A stretch of 64,000 nt of DNA from Physcomitrium patens (taxonomy: Eukaryota > Streptophyta > Bryopsida > Funariales > Funariaceae). Each line of letters opens with the position of its first letter. The first letter of the stretch is position 1. Under the pieces are notes generated by a model. It was not told where the DNA came from. It made no database searches and saw only the letters and a list, made by a program, of their open reading frames with translations. Where the stretch lies: contig NC_037264.1 of the NCBI RefSeq assembly GCF_000002425.4, positions 7,355,399 to 7,419,398 of the forward strand, given 5' to 3'. The translations under genes were made by a program, and so were the position numbers. Shown here in pieces: positions 37,401-48,399 of the stretch.

Positions 37401-39165
37401 GATAAAATTTATGTAGTTACTTTTTGTTCCAAGAAATTTTCTACAACTAAGATTAACCACAAGATCCATGACAAAGAGCTTCTTGCAATTATAGATTTAT
37501 TTTAAGAATGGCGTTATTATTTAAAAGATACTTCTAGTCTAGTTATTATATATATGAATCATAAGTACCTCAAGTACTTCATATTGACATGTATTTTGAA
37601 TTGTTGCAAAGTCCATTGGAGTATGTCTTTATTAAGATTTGATTTCAAATTCACCTATAGATTTAGAAAATAATAAAATTTATTAGATGCTCTTTTTAGA
37701 TCTTCTTATCATACACCAAAAGAAAGAAATGCATCTTTTAATCAACAAAGAATAATTTTCTTCAAGCTATAGCATTTTCATCTTTGAGCAATAAAATCAA
37801 AATTGACTATTGATTCAATTTTTGTCAAGCAAATTCAATTAAGTACATCTTCTGATCTTCTTGGTCATGATATCAAGAGTAATTTTTTAAAATCTCATGA
37901 TACTTCCAATTTTAAGTTTAAAAATAATCTATTCTATTTTAAGGGATAATTATACATTCCAAAAGTTAAAGCATGATTATGTATTTTTGAAGCTCATCAT
38001 GACTTTCTAGCAACCGGATATTTTAGATATAACAAAACTTTAGAGCTAATATCTAAAGATTTTTGGTGGTTTCAAATGTAGAAGGCAGTCAAAGACTTTG
38101 TACAATTATGTAATATTTGTTCAATATCCAAAACTCCTTGTCATCAATTTTATAGACTTCTTTAACCATTATCTATTTTGAAACAATGATGGTTTTTTTT
38201 CTATTGATTTTATCACAGATCTTCCAATGTCAGATTTTTATGGTTTTTTATTTATGATAGTAGATTTTTTTAGCAAGATGGTATATTTTATATCATATAA
38301 AAAATTTATTATAGGTAAAAAAATGGCTAAGTTTTTTTTAACAACATCTATTACTGTCATGGATTATCTATAAATATTATATTTAAAAAAGAGACTCAAT
38401 TTATATCAAGATTTTGGAGAATCATTTTTAAGATATTAAAGGTGGATATAAAGCTCTCTTTGGCTTTCTATCCTCAAATTGATGGACAAAAAAAATGAAT
38501 GAATTAAATTTTGGGATAGTATTTGAAGAGTACTATTAATTATCATTAAGTTAATTAATTAATTCTTTTGTCATTGGTAGTATTTATATATAATAATTTG
38601 ATATATTCTTCTATTTAATAAATACCTTTTTTTTCCAATTATAATTATCATCCAAAACTTGATAGTTTTGACTTTTCAAAAGTTAATAATCCTACAACAA
38701 AAAAATTGACAAATTATTTTTCGAAACTATATGCAACAATGAAGATACAATTAAAGAAAGCTCAAGAATGGCAAAAGATTAATGTAGATGCCTATCACAA
38801 GGAACAACTACAATTCAATGTCCAAGACAAGGTATGGCTACTTTATTACAATGTCAAGACTCCTTGTCATTATAATAAATTGGACTACTGTGGGCTTCAA
38901 CCTTTTTCTATTAGTGAACAAGTCAATTCTATTGCTTTTTTATTATAACTATTAGAATCTATGAAAATCCATCTTGTATGATATATGTCTCTTTTTGAGC
39001 CATATAAGACAATGAACATCTTAAAAAAAAGACAATGCCACCTCTTCTTATAGAAGTGGATAATAATCAAGAATTTGAGGTAGAAGAAGTCTTAGATTCA
39101 AGGTCGCACCAAAACAAGTTATAATATCTTATTCATTGGCACGATATTATATTATAAGTATTTAT
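34466..39165 (+). mobile_element. Decayed Ty3/gypsy chromovirus, 3' truncated
   Basis: Degenerate plus-strand relative of the young element at 47463-53600. In order, matches can be followed to the leader (34500-34700), gag (about 34960-35500), protease (LLDSRAS in place of LLDSGAS, near 35880; the next open stretch is 35947-36141), reverse transcriptase (36560-37100), RNase H, integrase and the start of the chromodomain (EEVLDSR ... HWHDI, 39080-39150). Many stops and frameshifts break it. The zinc-knuckle cysteines are mostly lost and the YLDD catalytic motif has become YLVE, so it is inactive. The sequence is extremely AT-rich and almost free of CpG, as expected from long deamination of methylated DNA. 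No 3' LTR is seen; the copy ends just before the next element. Confidence 0.85.
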
Positions 39166-39229
39166 AGTATATAAAAATTAATTAAAATATATAATATATT
39201 TATAAATATTGATGTATATTAGTAAAATA

Positions 39230-39724
39230 TGATTGGATTTTCTAACATCTAAAACCTTACCAAATCTATAACAACAAAGATCTCAACACAACATAAGACC
39301 AAGTTTTACAAAATAAAATTGAAAATAACTAAATATATTAGAATCTAAAAGATAAGACTAAGTAGAATCAAATAAAACCAAACAAAATCAAATAAAACAG
39401 AATAAGAAAATCAAACTTTACTAAGACAAAGAGTCTAAAATGATACTTGATTGAATATCTAAATGGTCTCAATCAATACTATTTATAATTTTTTAATTAT
39501 CCTAAAACTTTCTAGAATATCTCTAATGGTGAGTTCCACAAAGATAACTGCTCTTTTAAAAGATTTTAGAGATAGGTCCTACCATAATAACCATCCTAAG
39601 CTTTTTTAGAAGGTTCTATAGTGGATTCCACATAAACTACCATCCTAACTTAAATTCTAGAAAATTTTCAAAAAAAACTCCACCTACATATCTCTATGTG
39701 CAAATAATATAAATATCCTATTCA
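39230..39724 (-). repeat. 3' LTR of decayed minus-strand element
   Basis: Starts TGATTGGATTTT and ends CTATTCA on the plus strand. It aligns along its length to 44905-45407, at roughly 75% identity by eye. It contains GAA/TTC clusters (39509-39523, 39606-39618, 39653-39669) resembling decayed heat-shock elements. Confidence 0.8.
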
Positions 39725-42434
39725 TACCTTCTTACTATCAATCCCCCTCCATTAATGCGGAACGTCCTTGTTTTGTTCTTGATGGAATTTTCAAATAATT
39801 TCTTGACAATGAGTGAAGTTTTGTGCACGTTTCTAAATTTTATTATGGATGTAATAACCTTTTTAAAGAACTTTGTAGTGAAGTTACGAATATCTATTGT
39901 CATGGCAAAGGTATGATGATCTATAATACTATCAACTTCATACTTCTATTGATCATTAATCACAACCAATGGTAGTGATAGTGGTTGATGTTGGTCTAGA
40001 AAGTGCTTTGCTTCAATGCCTAATTCCTTCAACTACAAAACATGGAAGACCAGATAGATCCAAATATATGGCAGAAGTTCAAGGTAATATGCAACATCAA
40101 AAATTACTGTAAAAATGCAGAAAGATCCTAGCTATAGAGGTGTTAGCTTACGGACTTGAGTTGATATAGCAAGTAGAACGTTGGCATTGGAGAATAATAC
40201 TTGATCATAGTCTTGAAAGATCTTGTATTATTGGTCGTTATCTGTATATTACTTTTGTCAATTCTAAGCAGTAAAGAGATAGTATCGTGCCTCTTGTAAG
40301 GCTATTGTAAGCCATTATATAAACTCCTTCATTGTTATATTTTTGATATCTATAAGACAATAGAGAGTTGCTGGCATAATTGGATGTTGATTAGTGTTAA
40401 GGAAGAATGGTGAATGATCAATACTTGCTTAAATACTATCATTGTAAGTAAGTTCTAAGGATATCAAATATTCATCGTAGTTATTATAATCAACGGCCAC
40501 AAATTTCCATAGCACATCATCTAAGGTCTAATTTGCATACTCTATTTGTCTATCTATTTGAGGATAGAAGGCCGTAGACATGGTAAGTCATGTACCTAGT
40601 AGCTTGAATAAGGCTTGCTAGAGACTCCTTGAAAAGCACAAGTCTTAATCTAAAACGATGATACAAGTTAATCCATAGTGACAAAAGACAATATCAAAGA
40701 AGATTCTTATAATTAGTAGAGCATCAATATCAGAGCATATTATATCCAAGTGAAATTGCTTCAAGAATTGATCTACAAAGACAACAACTACAGTGTGATT
40801 AAAAGGTGTCTATGGCAAATATGTAATGAGATCCATAATCATCCAATCTCAATGTGCCACAAGTAGTAGAATTTGTTATAATAGCCCAAAAAATGTTGTA
40901 TTGTGTGTTTTATTATGTTGGCATGATTCACAAGAAAACACAAAATCTCGAGCATTACAATCAAAATTTGTCCAAAATCATGTCTTTGAGATCTGTTTTA
41001 GAGTTTTTTGGTATCCTAAATGTCCAAATATTGAGATGTTGTGTCTTTCTTGAAATATGCATGTCCGGAGTATAATATTGTCAAGTATATAAATTTGCTT
41101 CTTGAAATAGAGCAAGCCATCATTGAAACAATAATCTCAATATTGTACATCATCTACCTTAAATTGATCCATAACCATCTTAAAATAAGTATCGCAATGC
41201 ATAGCTTCTTTTCATTTTTTTCCCTCTTATTAAGTCTAAAATAATACTACTAATGATAAGGCATTCTACCTTATTATCTAATTTAGATTTTAAGTCGGAT
41301 CTACTCAATAAGGTGTCCGATACGGTATATTGTCATTCTTATTTATATTCAAGTTGAATATTAAAGAATTGTAACTATTTTTCTTGACAATAATATCATG
41401 ATTTTATATTTTTTAAATGCAAATCGTATAGTAAGGGTTGGTGGTCAATCCGAAAAGTCATTGACTTCCTCAATAAATAGTCTCACCACACATTTGTTGC
41501 ATATACAATTCCTAATTATTCTTAATCACATGCAAAAAAATTGTATTCTGCCGTTTTGAGCTTGAGCAATTCATATACTACAAATTCATGGCTCCTACCA
41601 AAGTCTTATTAAAAAACCATGCCAATAGCAAAGTCAAAAGCATCAATATTAAGTATACATAGAAGGTTGAAATAATATGGTTGCAATATTAGAGCAATAA
41701 TTAGTACCTCCTTCAATTCTTCAAAGGCCCTTTTCTGTTCTAGTTTTTACTCAAATAGAACACTCTTCTCCAATAAGATTGTCAGTGAAGCAACAATGTA
41801 TACAAATTGTTGAATAAAATGGCAATAATATCCAAGAAGGCCCAAGAATGAGCGGACTTCAAAAGTATCCTCGGAGGTTGGCTAATCTTTCATTGCTTTC
41901 ATCTTATCCTCTTTCATGCATACGCCTTTAAAAGATACTATATACCCCAAAAATATCACCTTTGCCTTCAAAAGTTCACACTTTGATTGCTTGTAATAGA
42001 AGCGACTATCATGCGGTCCGTATAATATTTCTTATAGATGTTATTCATGCTCCTTAAGAGTTTTATTATAAACCAAGATATCATCAATAAAGACAACCAC
42101 ATATTTATCTAAAAGGTTTCAAAATAATTTATTCATATAACCTATAAAAGAGGCTAGAACAATGGTGAGGCCAAAAGATAATAGAAGCCAGTCAAAGTAT
42201 CTTTAGTATGTATATAATGTTATCTTTTTTATACCTTCTTTGACAATTGGGATCTACTAATAACCACTTTCAAGGTCTAATTTGCTAAAAATGATTACAC
42301 TTCAAATTTGGTCAAAAAGATTATCTACATGTAGAAGTGGATTTTCATTCTTGATAGTTTGCTTATTGAGGTCCTAATAATTGATGCAAAGTCAAAGTCT
42401 ACTATATTTTTTGGATGCAAAGAGTTCATGTGTA

Positions 42435-42930
42435 TGACAAAAATATACATGAAAACCAATAATTACCTATATGATTAGATAAAAGTAGATAAAAATAAAT
42501 TAATTCCATAATATCTTTTATAAAAGCTTCCTTGAAGCTTTATAGATGTTGCTTTGTCTTTATAAATGTTTATAATTGAATTTTTAGATTAGAAACATGG
42601 TCAACAAGTTAGCCATGTATTATACATGTTGATAGCTTAAAGAACAAGCTAATTATGTGGCACACATATAGAAAACTTGCCTTGTAAGCTAAGGTATGTG
42701 TTCTGCAAAGTCAACACATATTAGAAGTCTTATAGAATATCACCACGTAATTCCAAGTTAGATAGTATATATAGAGGTAAGAGTGAAGCCTTCTTCATTC
42801 TTGTCAATTTTTTTTATATATATATTTTAGATTCAAGAATTTCTAATTTTCTTGTCTTTTGGCAATATCCATTTCAGTTTCTTTTTAATATACATACTAC
42901 TTTACTTCGATTTTGTTATTTTTTTTTTTA
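42435..42930 (+). repeat. LTR fragment inserted in the decayed element
   Basis: Sequence related to the LTR at 47273-47462/53606-53954, in the same orientation, recognisable by AGATGTTGCTTTG, TTATGTGGCACACATATAG and GCCTTCTTCATTCTTGTC. It interrupts the reverse transcriptase region of the minus-strand element, so it is a later, probably solo, LTR insertion. The ends are blurred by decay. Confidence 0.7.
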
Positions 42931-44904
42931 CACAAATTTTTCAAGTTTGTGCATCTTGTCCAGTTAATGTCCTTTACAATGTGCTTCTTATGGCAATGTG
43001 CTTTTTCAAATGAGGCCCTTCTCTAAGAATTCATCCAATGACTTTTGTAGCTCTTCAAGTTCATTTGGTGCTAGGCAATAAATTGCTTGATTTGTTGGTT
43101 TGGCTCTAAGAACTAATTTTATTTAGAAAATGGTATCTTGATCAGAAAGCATGCCACTAGATAAGTTAGTTAGAAAGACATTTTGATATTCATATATGAG
43201 TTATTCTATCATTTCTATTCTTTTGGATGTCTTTCCCACTACTGAGGGAAGATTTGGAACCACCACATATATTGGATGCTTATGCCATATTTATATCTTC
43301 ATAAAGATCATTCTTATGAATAAGCTTTAGCTATATATTGTTTTGCTATCCCACTTAATATAGAGATACAAAAAATTACTATACATCTTCCATCCTAGAA
43401 AGAGATTGTCCTTGCTAACTAATTGACGTATTTATTTTCTACTTCCAATTATGGCATACCAAGGATAATATCATATCTAAGCTATGTTATCCTAAATATT
43501 TTCCTCAAGATATAGGTATCACTTAGCCTTAGAGTTTCTTCTTGACTTGTCTCACTCAACATGTTCTCTTGATCATCTATTAAGTATATACTTCTTCTTT
43601 TGATTACCTTTGTTTTAATCTCAAGTTGCTTAGTAATTGTAGTCAAGATGTAATTTTTTGAAGAGTCGCAATTCACAAGCACTTGACATGGTTGTCTTCT
43701 TAGTCAACCTGTTAGACATATCAGTCAATCCTTTTAATAGTAGTTTGAGGCCATATTATTTGTCTTTGAGAATCAATAAATATTCTTACTATTGACCTTC
43801 AATGCCTTTATTGAGAAGCGAGGTTTTTCTACTTCACTTCTTCATCAACTTGGTGGCCTTTGAGATTATAAACTCACCATAATTTGTTGGTATCTAAACT
43901 TTGATGTTTTGGATAGTCTCTAATGTGATGGTCTAGCTCTCAACAATAAAAGCACAATTCCTTTTGTATCAATATTTGTTATCTTTGTAGTGTCAATAGT
44001 CTTTAGAGAGTATCAATCTCCATTGGTATTGGTTGTTGTGCCATAGTATTTACTAGTGGCATAGGACTCAGCAATATAAGTTGTATTATATTATTTCTAA
44101 AATCTATAGCATTGATCCTCTTTGCAATCTTAATTGCCTTCTCAAAGGTTTGTGGATTCCTTAATTCTACCTCTTCCTAGACCACAAGTTTCAACCCTCG
44201 TATAAATCCATCCATCATCTCTGCCTCTTAGATGTTGCCAATATGAAGATATAGAGACTTAAATGAAGAAACATTATCTTACACTGACCTAAATTGTGTA
44301 AGGTTAGCCAATTGGTTGCATCCTAACTTCTCTGCATTGATAGGCCAAAATTGATTTTTAAGCTCGGTTTCAAGCTCCTTCCAATCACCAAATCTACATT
44401 GAGCTCTATAGCTTTGAGCTTGATATTGCTACCAAATATCTATTGTACCTTTTAAATAATTGGAAGCATATATAATACTTTCATTGATGTTTGTCTCAGA
44501 TAATTGGAGGTATTGTCGCATAGTGAAGAGCCATTGGCATACATCTTCTTGTCTTAAGGTTTCTAAGTATGTATTGAGCTTGCTTAACTCCAACCTAGCA
44601 GATGGCAACTTCCTTGTCTTAGAAACTTCTATTTGCCCTTGCAAAGTAGCTATCTAGTCTAAGAGGTGTTGTATTTGAGTCTCTATCTAGGATTGCTCTA
44701 CCCTATCTTCTATGTTGCAATTTCTTCCCTAAATTTTGCTATCGTAATATCTTTTTTCTTTTTAGCTGACTTCTTAAAGTAACTCATTGTAATCCAAAAA
44801 TAGCCCCTAATGTTATTATAATAATTGACTTCTAACTAAATAATGGCTACTAAAGAATAAACTAACACTATCAAAGAAAAGACTAACACTTGCTTTGATA
44901 CCAA

Positions 44905-45407
44905 TGAAATTGGACTTAATTTTTTAAGATCTAAAACTTTACCAAATCTATAATAACAAAGATCTTGATATAACTTAAGATCAAGCATACAAGAATAAAA
45001 TTGAAAGTAACTATTTGGAATAGAACTTAAAAGATAAGATTGAGTAGAAGAGAATAGAATTAAACAAAATCAAATAGAATGGAACAAAAAAACCAAACTT
45101 TACTATTAAAAAGAATCTAAAGCCATATTTGACCAAATGTCCAAAAAGCCTTAGTCAATCTTATTTATATTTTATTCAATTATCTTAGAACTTTCTAGAA
45201 TATCCCTAATGGTAGATCCTATCAAAATAATTGGTCTTTTAGAAGATTCCAAAAATAGGCTCTACCATGATAATTGTTCTAAGTCTTTCTAGAAGGTTTT
45301 ATAGTAGATTCCAAATGAACCACCATCTTAATCTAAATTCCAAAAAAATTCTAAAAATTATTCTACCTACATGTTTCTATGTACAAATAATACAAATATC
45401 ATATCCA
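44905..45407 (-). repeat. 5' LTR of decayed minus-strand element
   Basis: Starts TGAAATTGGACT on the plus strand, next to the primer-binding site at 44892-44903, and ends CATATCCA. It pairs with the LTR at 39230-39724. GAA/TTC clusters remain at 45191-45205 and 45283-45300. No clear target duplication was found at the outer ends. Confidence 0.8.
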
Positions 45408-47272
45408 TGCTTTATTACAATTAGAACAATTAATAGGTTAATTTAAAAAAAGTTGATATAAATAAATTTAATTTTAGATTTATCTATTTTGATTATAGTA
45501 TTTAAATTATATAGAATTTAGATATTTAGTATAAACTTTAAAGAAAAAATAGGGATTCAAAAATGAAGACTCAAATCTCTAAGAAGCTTATTTGGAGGAA
45601 TGAAAGCAAGGCATGGATGGATGAAGGTAAAGAATGAAGATCTTTATCTCTAATGGTCAAAAGCCATGCCTAATAGGCTCTCAAGAGGTTGTCCATGACC
45701 ATAATAAGGATTTTAGCAACTTCAAAAGAAGCATTTGATAATCAAAATAAAGGATTTTAAGGTTTAAGATTTAAAATATATTTTTTATACAAAGTTTAGA
45801 GGATTTGGAATTAAGATGATAAAGTTATAGTTGTTTGAAGTTAAAGCATTTTTTTTAAGATATAATATTGCTCTTTTGAAGATAAGAAGAATTATACGAT
45901 AGTTTTTAGAGATCAAGAGATGTGGCCGTAAGAGTAATTGTAAGACCTATGTCTTTTGCAAAAGAATTATTATATTTAAAAATTTATGAAGGAATTATTG
46001 AGCATTGAAGATAGTACATGTAATTTAAAGACAATAAGTGAACTTATTTTTTATTAGTAATGATTAGAGCTATGTCTTGAGTTTTTGGATGAATTTTTGG
46101 CTCAAAATTTTTAAAGATGAATATTATTAGGTTAAAAGGCTATATATCAAAATTTTATAATATTTAAATATTTAGTTTGTGAGATATAAAGAAAATTACA
46201 CAAGGAAATATGTAAGCAAGGATTTGAAGCTATTGTTAGGATTTTGGCAATATCTCAAGATTTATAACAAATTTGTAGTTGAAATTTTTTTTGGTAGTTG
46301 TTTAAAGTACATCAATACTTCATGTAAAATTTTAGTTTATTTGGACAGTCCAATCATGAAATATGATCTATTGAAGTTTGGAAAAAAATTGCCTTAAGGA
46401 TATATAAAGATTTAAAATATTTTTATGATATTTTGAGTATTTTTTGATACTTAAGACTTATGTATTGATGTAATTATCCCTATAGAGACAAATTTATATA
46501 TATATAATTGTTACTTTTTTATCTTGAGACTTAATTGAGCAATTAGTAATAGCCAGAAGTCTATCAGTTTCTTAAGGCAAATTCTTTCTAGTATAACAAC
46601 AAATATGATATTTATAAATGCATATGGAAGATGTTAAAGAATCTTACAAATGTATCAAAGAAGGTTGAAGTTCTTCATCAACAAAATCCATCAAAACCAA
46701 GATGAAGAATAACAAATCTTTGATATAAAAGAAACAAGATTTAAAGAAAATAGAATTTTACTTTCTATTCTTGTTTGGTACTTTTGAGCATTTAAGATGC
46801 TAAGGAGATGAAAAATCAGCAATTAGTAGATTCAACCTTAAGAGCTATCACTTATTGACTTATTAGATGAAATATTGTAATTATCACAACCTTCAAGTTG
46901 ACATAATCGAGATGAAGATCTTAAAGAATAATACGTCTTTCCTTGAATAAATGACAAGTTACAATGTATTTGGTATCATGACTTTAGAAGAGACTCCCAA
47001 TATTTGGTGATTTTATTAGAGATTGGAACGATTCTTAATTGTGTTCCAAATGTTTTATTTGAAGGAAGTTACAAAGGCCTCAACAATAATCAAGTAATAT
47101 AGTAGTCTTCTTACCTTGATATTAAACACTATGAATAACTGAGAGGACCTATCAACCATCTTCTAAGAGATTAAAGATCAAAATATGTAGCAAACACAAT
47201 TTGTCGTATCTTGGATTTCTTTAATATATGATAATTGCTCCTTATGAAACTCATCTTTAGAAAGAAAGATAA
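45408..47272. other. AT-rich DNA, no gene recognised
   Basis: Only one short frame (46179-46397) without a recognisable domain. The base composition matches decayed transposon DNA but I could not assign it to a family. Confidence 0.45.
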
Positions 47273-47462
47273 TGTCACGAATATATGTATTTAGTCTAAT
47301 ATTAATCTATATGATTAATTTGAAATAAATAAAATTAGATTTATATCATAATATGTTTTAGAAAAGCTTCTTAGAAGCTTTTTAAAAGCTTCATAGATGT
47401 TGCTTTGACTTTCCATGTATTTATAGTTAATTGGTAGATTAGAAACTTGATCAATAAATTAA
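47273..47462 (+). repeat. Solo LTR, left part, split by the young element
   Basis: Starts TGTCACGAATAT. It is interrupted at the ATTAA target site (47458-47462) and resumes at 53606. It belongs to the same LTR family as 33973-34465 and the fragment at 42435-42930. Confidence 0.8.
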
Positions 47463-47875
47463 TGTCACGGACACAAAATACAGACTTGAAATCTAACAAG
47501 AAGTTCAAGAAGAAGTGGCAGAACTAGATTAAACAGATGAGTACAAGAACAACACCAGAAAGGTGAGCTAGAACTCCAAGAGATGTGTTGTCGAGACTGA
47601 AGAACCCTTCAGCCTCGACTCCTATATATACTACTGAATAGGAAACTTCTCGAGCTACTTCCGCTAACTAGGACGCTTCTCCAACAACTTCTACTAATTA
47701 GGAAACTTCTCGAGCAACTTCCTAGAATCTATCAGAATATTTTAGAACCTTCTAAGAGAATCTTTAGGGAATATTCTAAGAATTCTTCTAGAACCTTCTA
47801 AAGGAATCTTTACAGAATCTTTAGAGAATATTCTAGAAGAATAATCGAAGAATCTTCTAATGTATGTCCATGACA
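47463..47875 (-). repeat. 3' LTR of young chromovirus
   Basis: 413 bp, TGTCACGG ... ATGACA on the plus strand. It carries the same TATA box (47623-47630) and GAA/TTC array (about 47730-47860) as the other LTR but lacks its 21-base duplication. Confidence 0.95.
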
Positions 47876-47895
47876 TCACTTCCTCTTCTAACTTC
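47876..47895 (-). other. Polypurine tract of young chromovirus
   Basis: On the minus strand it reads GAAGTTAGAAGAGGAAGTGA directly before the 3' LTR, the usual plus-strand DNA primer site. Confidence 0.7.
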
Positions 47896-47925
47896 AAGGT
47901 CTCCGAGAAGCAATGTTGTTATCAG

Positions 47926-48273
47926 TCAATACCAACGCAAGAAAATGAAAATCTGTCGCATCACATCCGCTATGAATTTCAATTGTTGTTCGCGAGGCAA
48001 ATGATTCATCGGCCCTTGGAGCCAACGGTAGTGACCAACACCTTCAACCTCTGACCAAGCGTGGACTTCTGTGTCTTCATTGTGAAACTGTCCTCCAAAC
48101 ACACCTTCTGGCTGACCGTCGTAGGCAGGCTCGACCTCAAATACAATTACTAGCGATCTGTTGCTCGGTATCCTCCGACGTCGTCGTGGTGCAGGCAGTT
48201 CTTCATCTCGCGGTCGTCTTCGTGAGCTAGTCGCTTGAGATGACATAACAAGTGTAGTATCTTGACTATCCAT
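47926..48273 (-). CDS. Extra ORF between chromodomain and 3' LTR (unknown)
   Basis: An open frame of 115 residues in sense orientation, starting at an ATG about 130 bases after the pol stop and ending about 50 bases before the 3' LTR. The N-terminal part is Ser-rich, then strongly basic (SRRRPRDEE ... APRRRRRIPSN, a possible nuclear localisation signal). The C-terminal part is acidic and aromatic (EVEPAYDGQ ... HYRWLQGPMNHL). There is no transmembrane segment or signal peptide, so it does not look like an envelope-type protein. I do not recognise a family. Chromoviruses usually end at the chromodomain, so this ORF is unusual. It could be expressed from a spliced or subgenomic RNA, or be a captured fragment; composition alone cannot prove that it is coding. 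Confidence 0.5.
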   Translation of the reverse strand: MDSQDTTLVMSSQATSSRRRPRDEELPAPRRRRRIPSNRSLVIVFEVEPAYDGQPEGVFGGQFHNEDTEVHAWSEVEGVGHYRWLQGPMNHLPREQQLKFIADVMRQIFIFLRWY

Positions 48274-48399
48274 GTCCAAAGGCTAAAATGATGAGAGCAA
48301 ACTATAGTTGCTAACAAAGTTCTACACTATCGAACTATGAGTTTTGGAGGTGCCCTCCCCCCTTTTTATGCTACTTGATGAGCAAGCTTCAGCAAGAAG

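Larger units (their letters stand above)
39230..45407 (-). mobile_element. Decayed Ty3/gypsy element with both LTRs
   Basis: Flanked by two diverged LTRs in direct orientation. On the minus strand one can follow gag (44100-44760), protease (about 43480-43700), reverse transcriptase with an intact-looking FIDDILVYNKTLKEHE stretch (about 42050-42100), RNase H (about 41400-41800) and remnants of integrase (about 40400-40800). Many stops interrupt the frames. A primer-binding site complementary to initiator tRNA-Met lies at 44892-44903 and a polypurine tract (GGAGGGGGATTGAT on the minus strand) near 39745-39760, confirming orientation. The reverse transcriptase differs clearly from that of the young element, so it is a second lineage. 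A foreign LTR fragment interrupts it at about 42435-42930. Confidence 0.82.
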
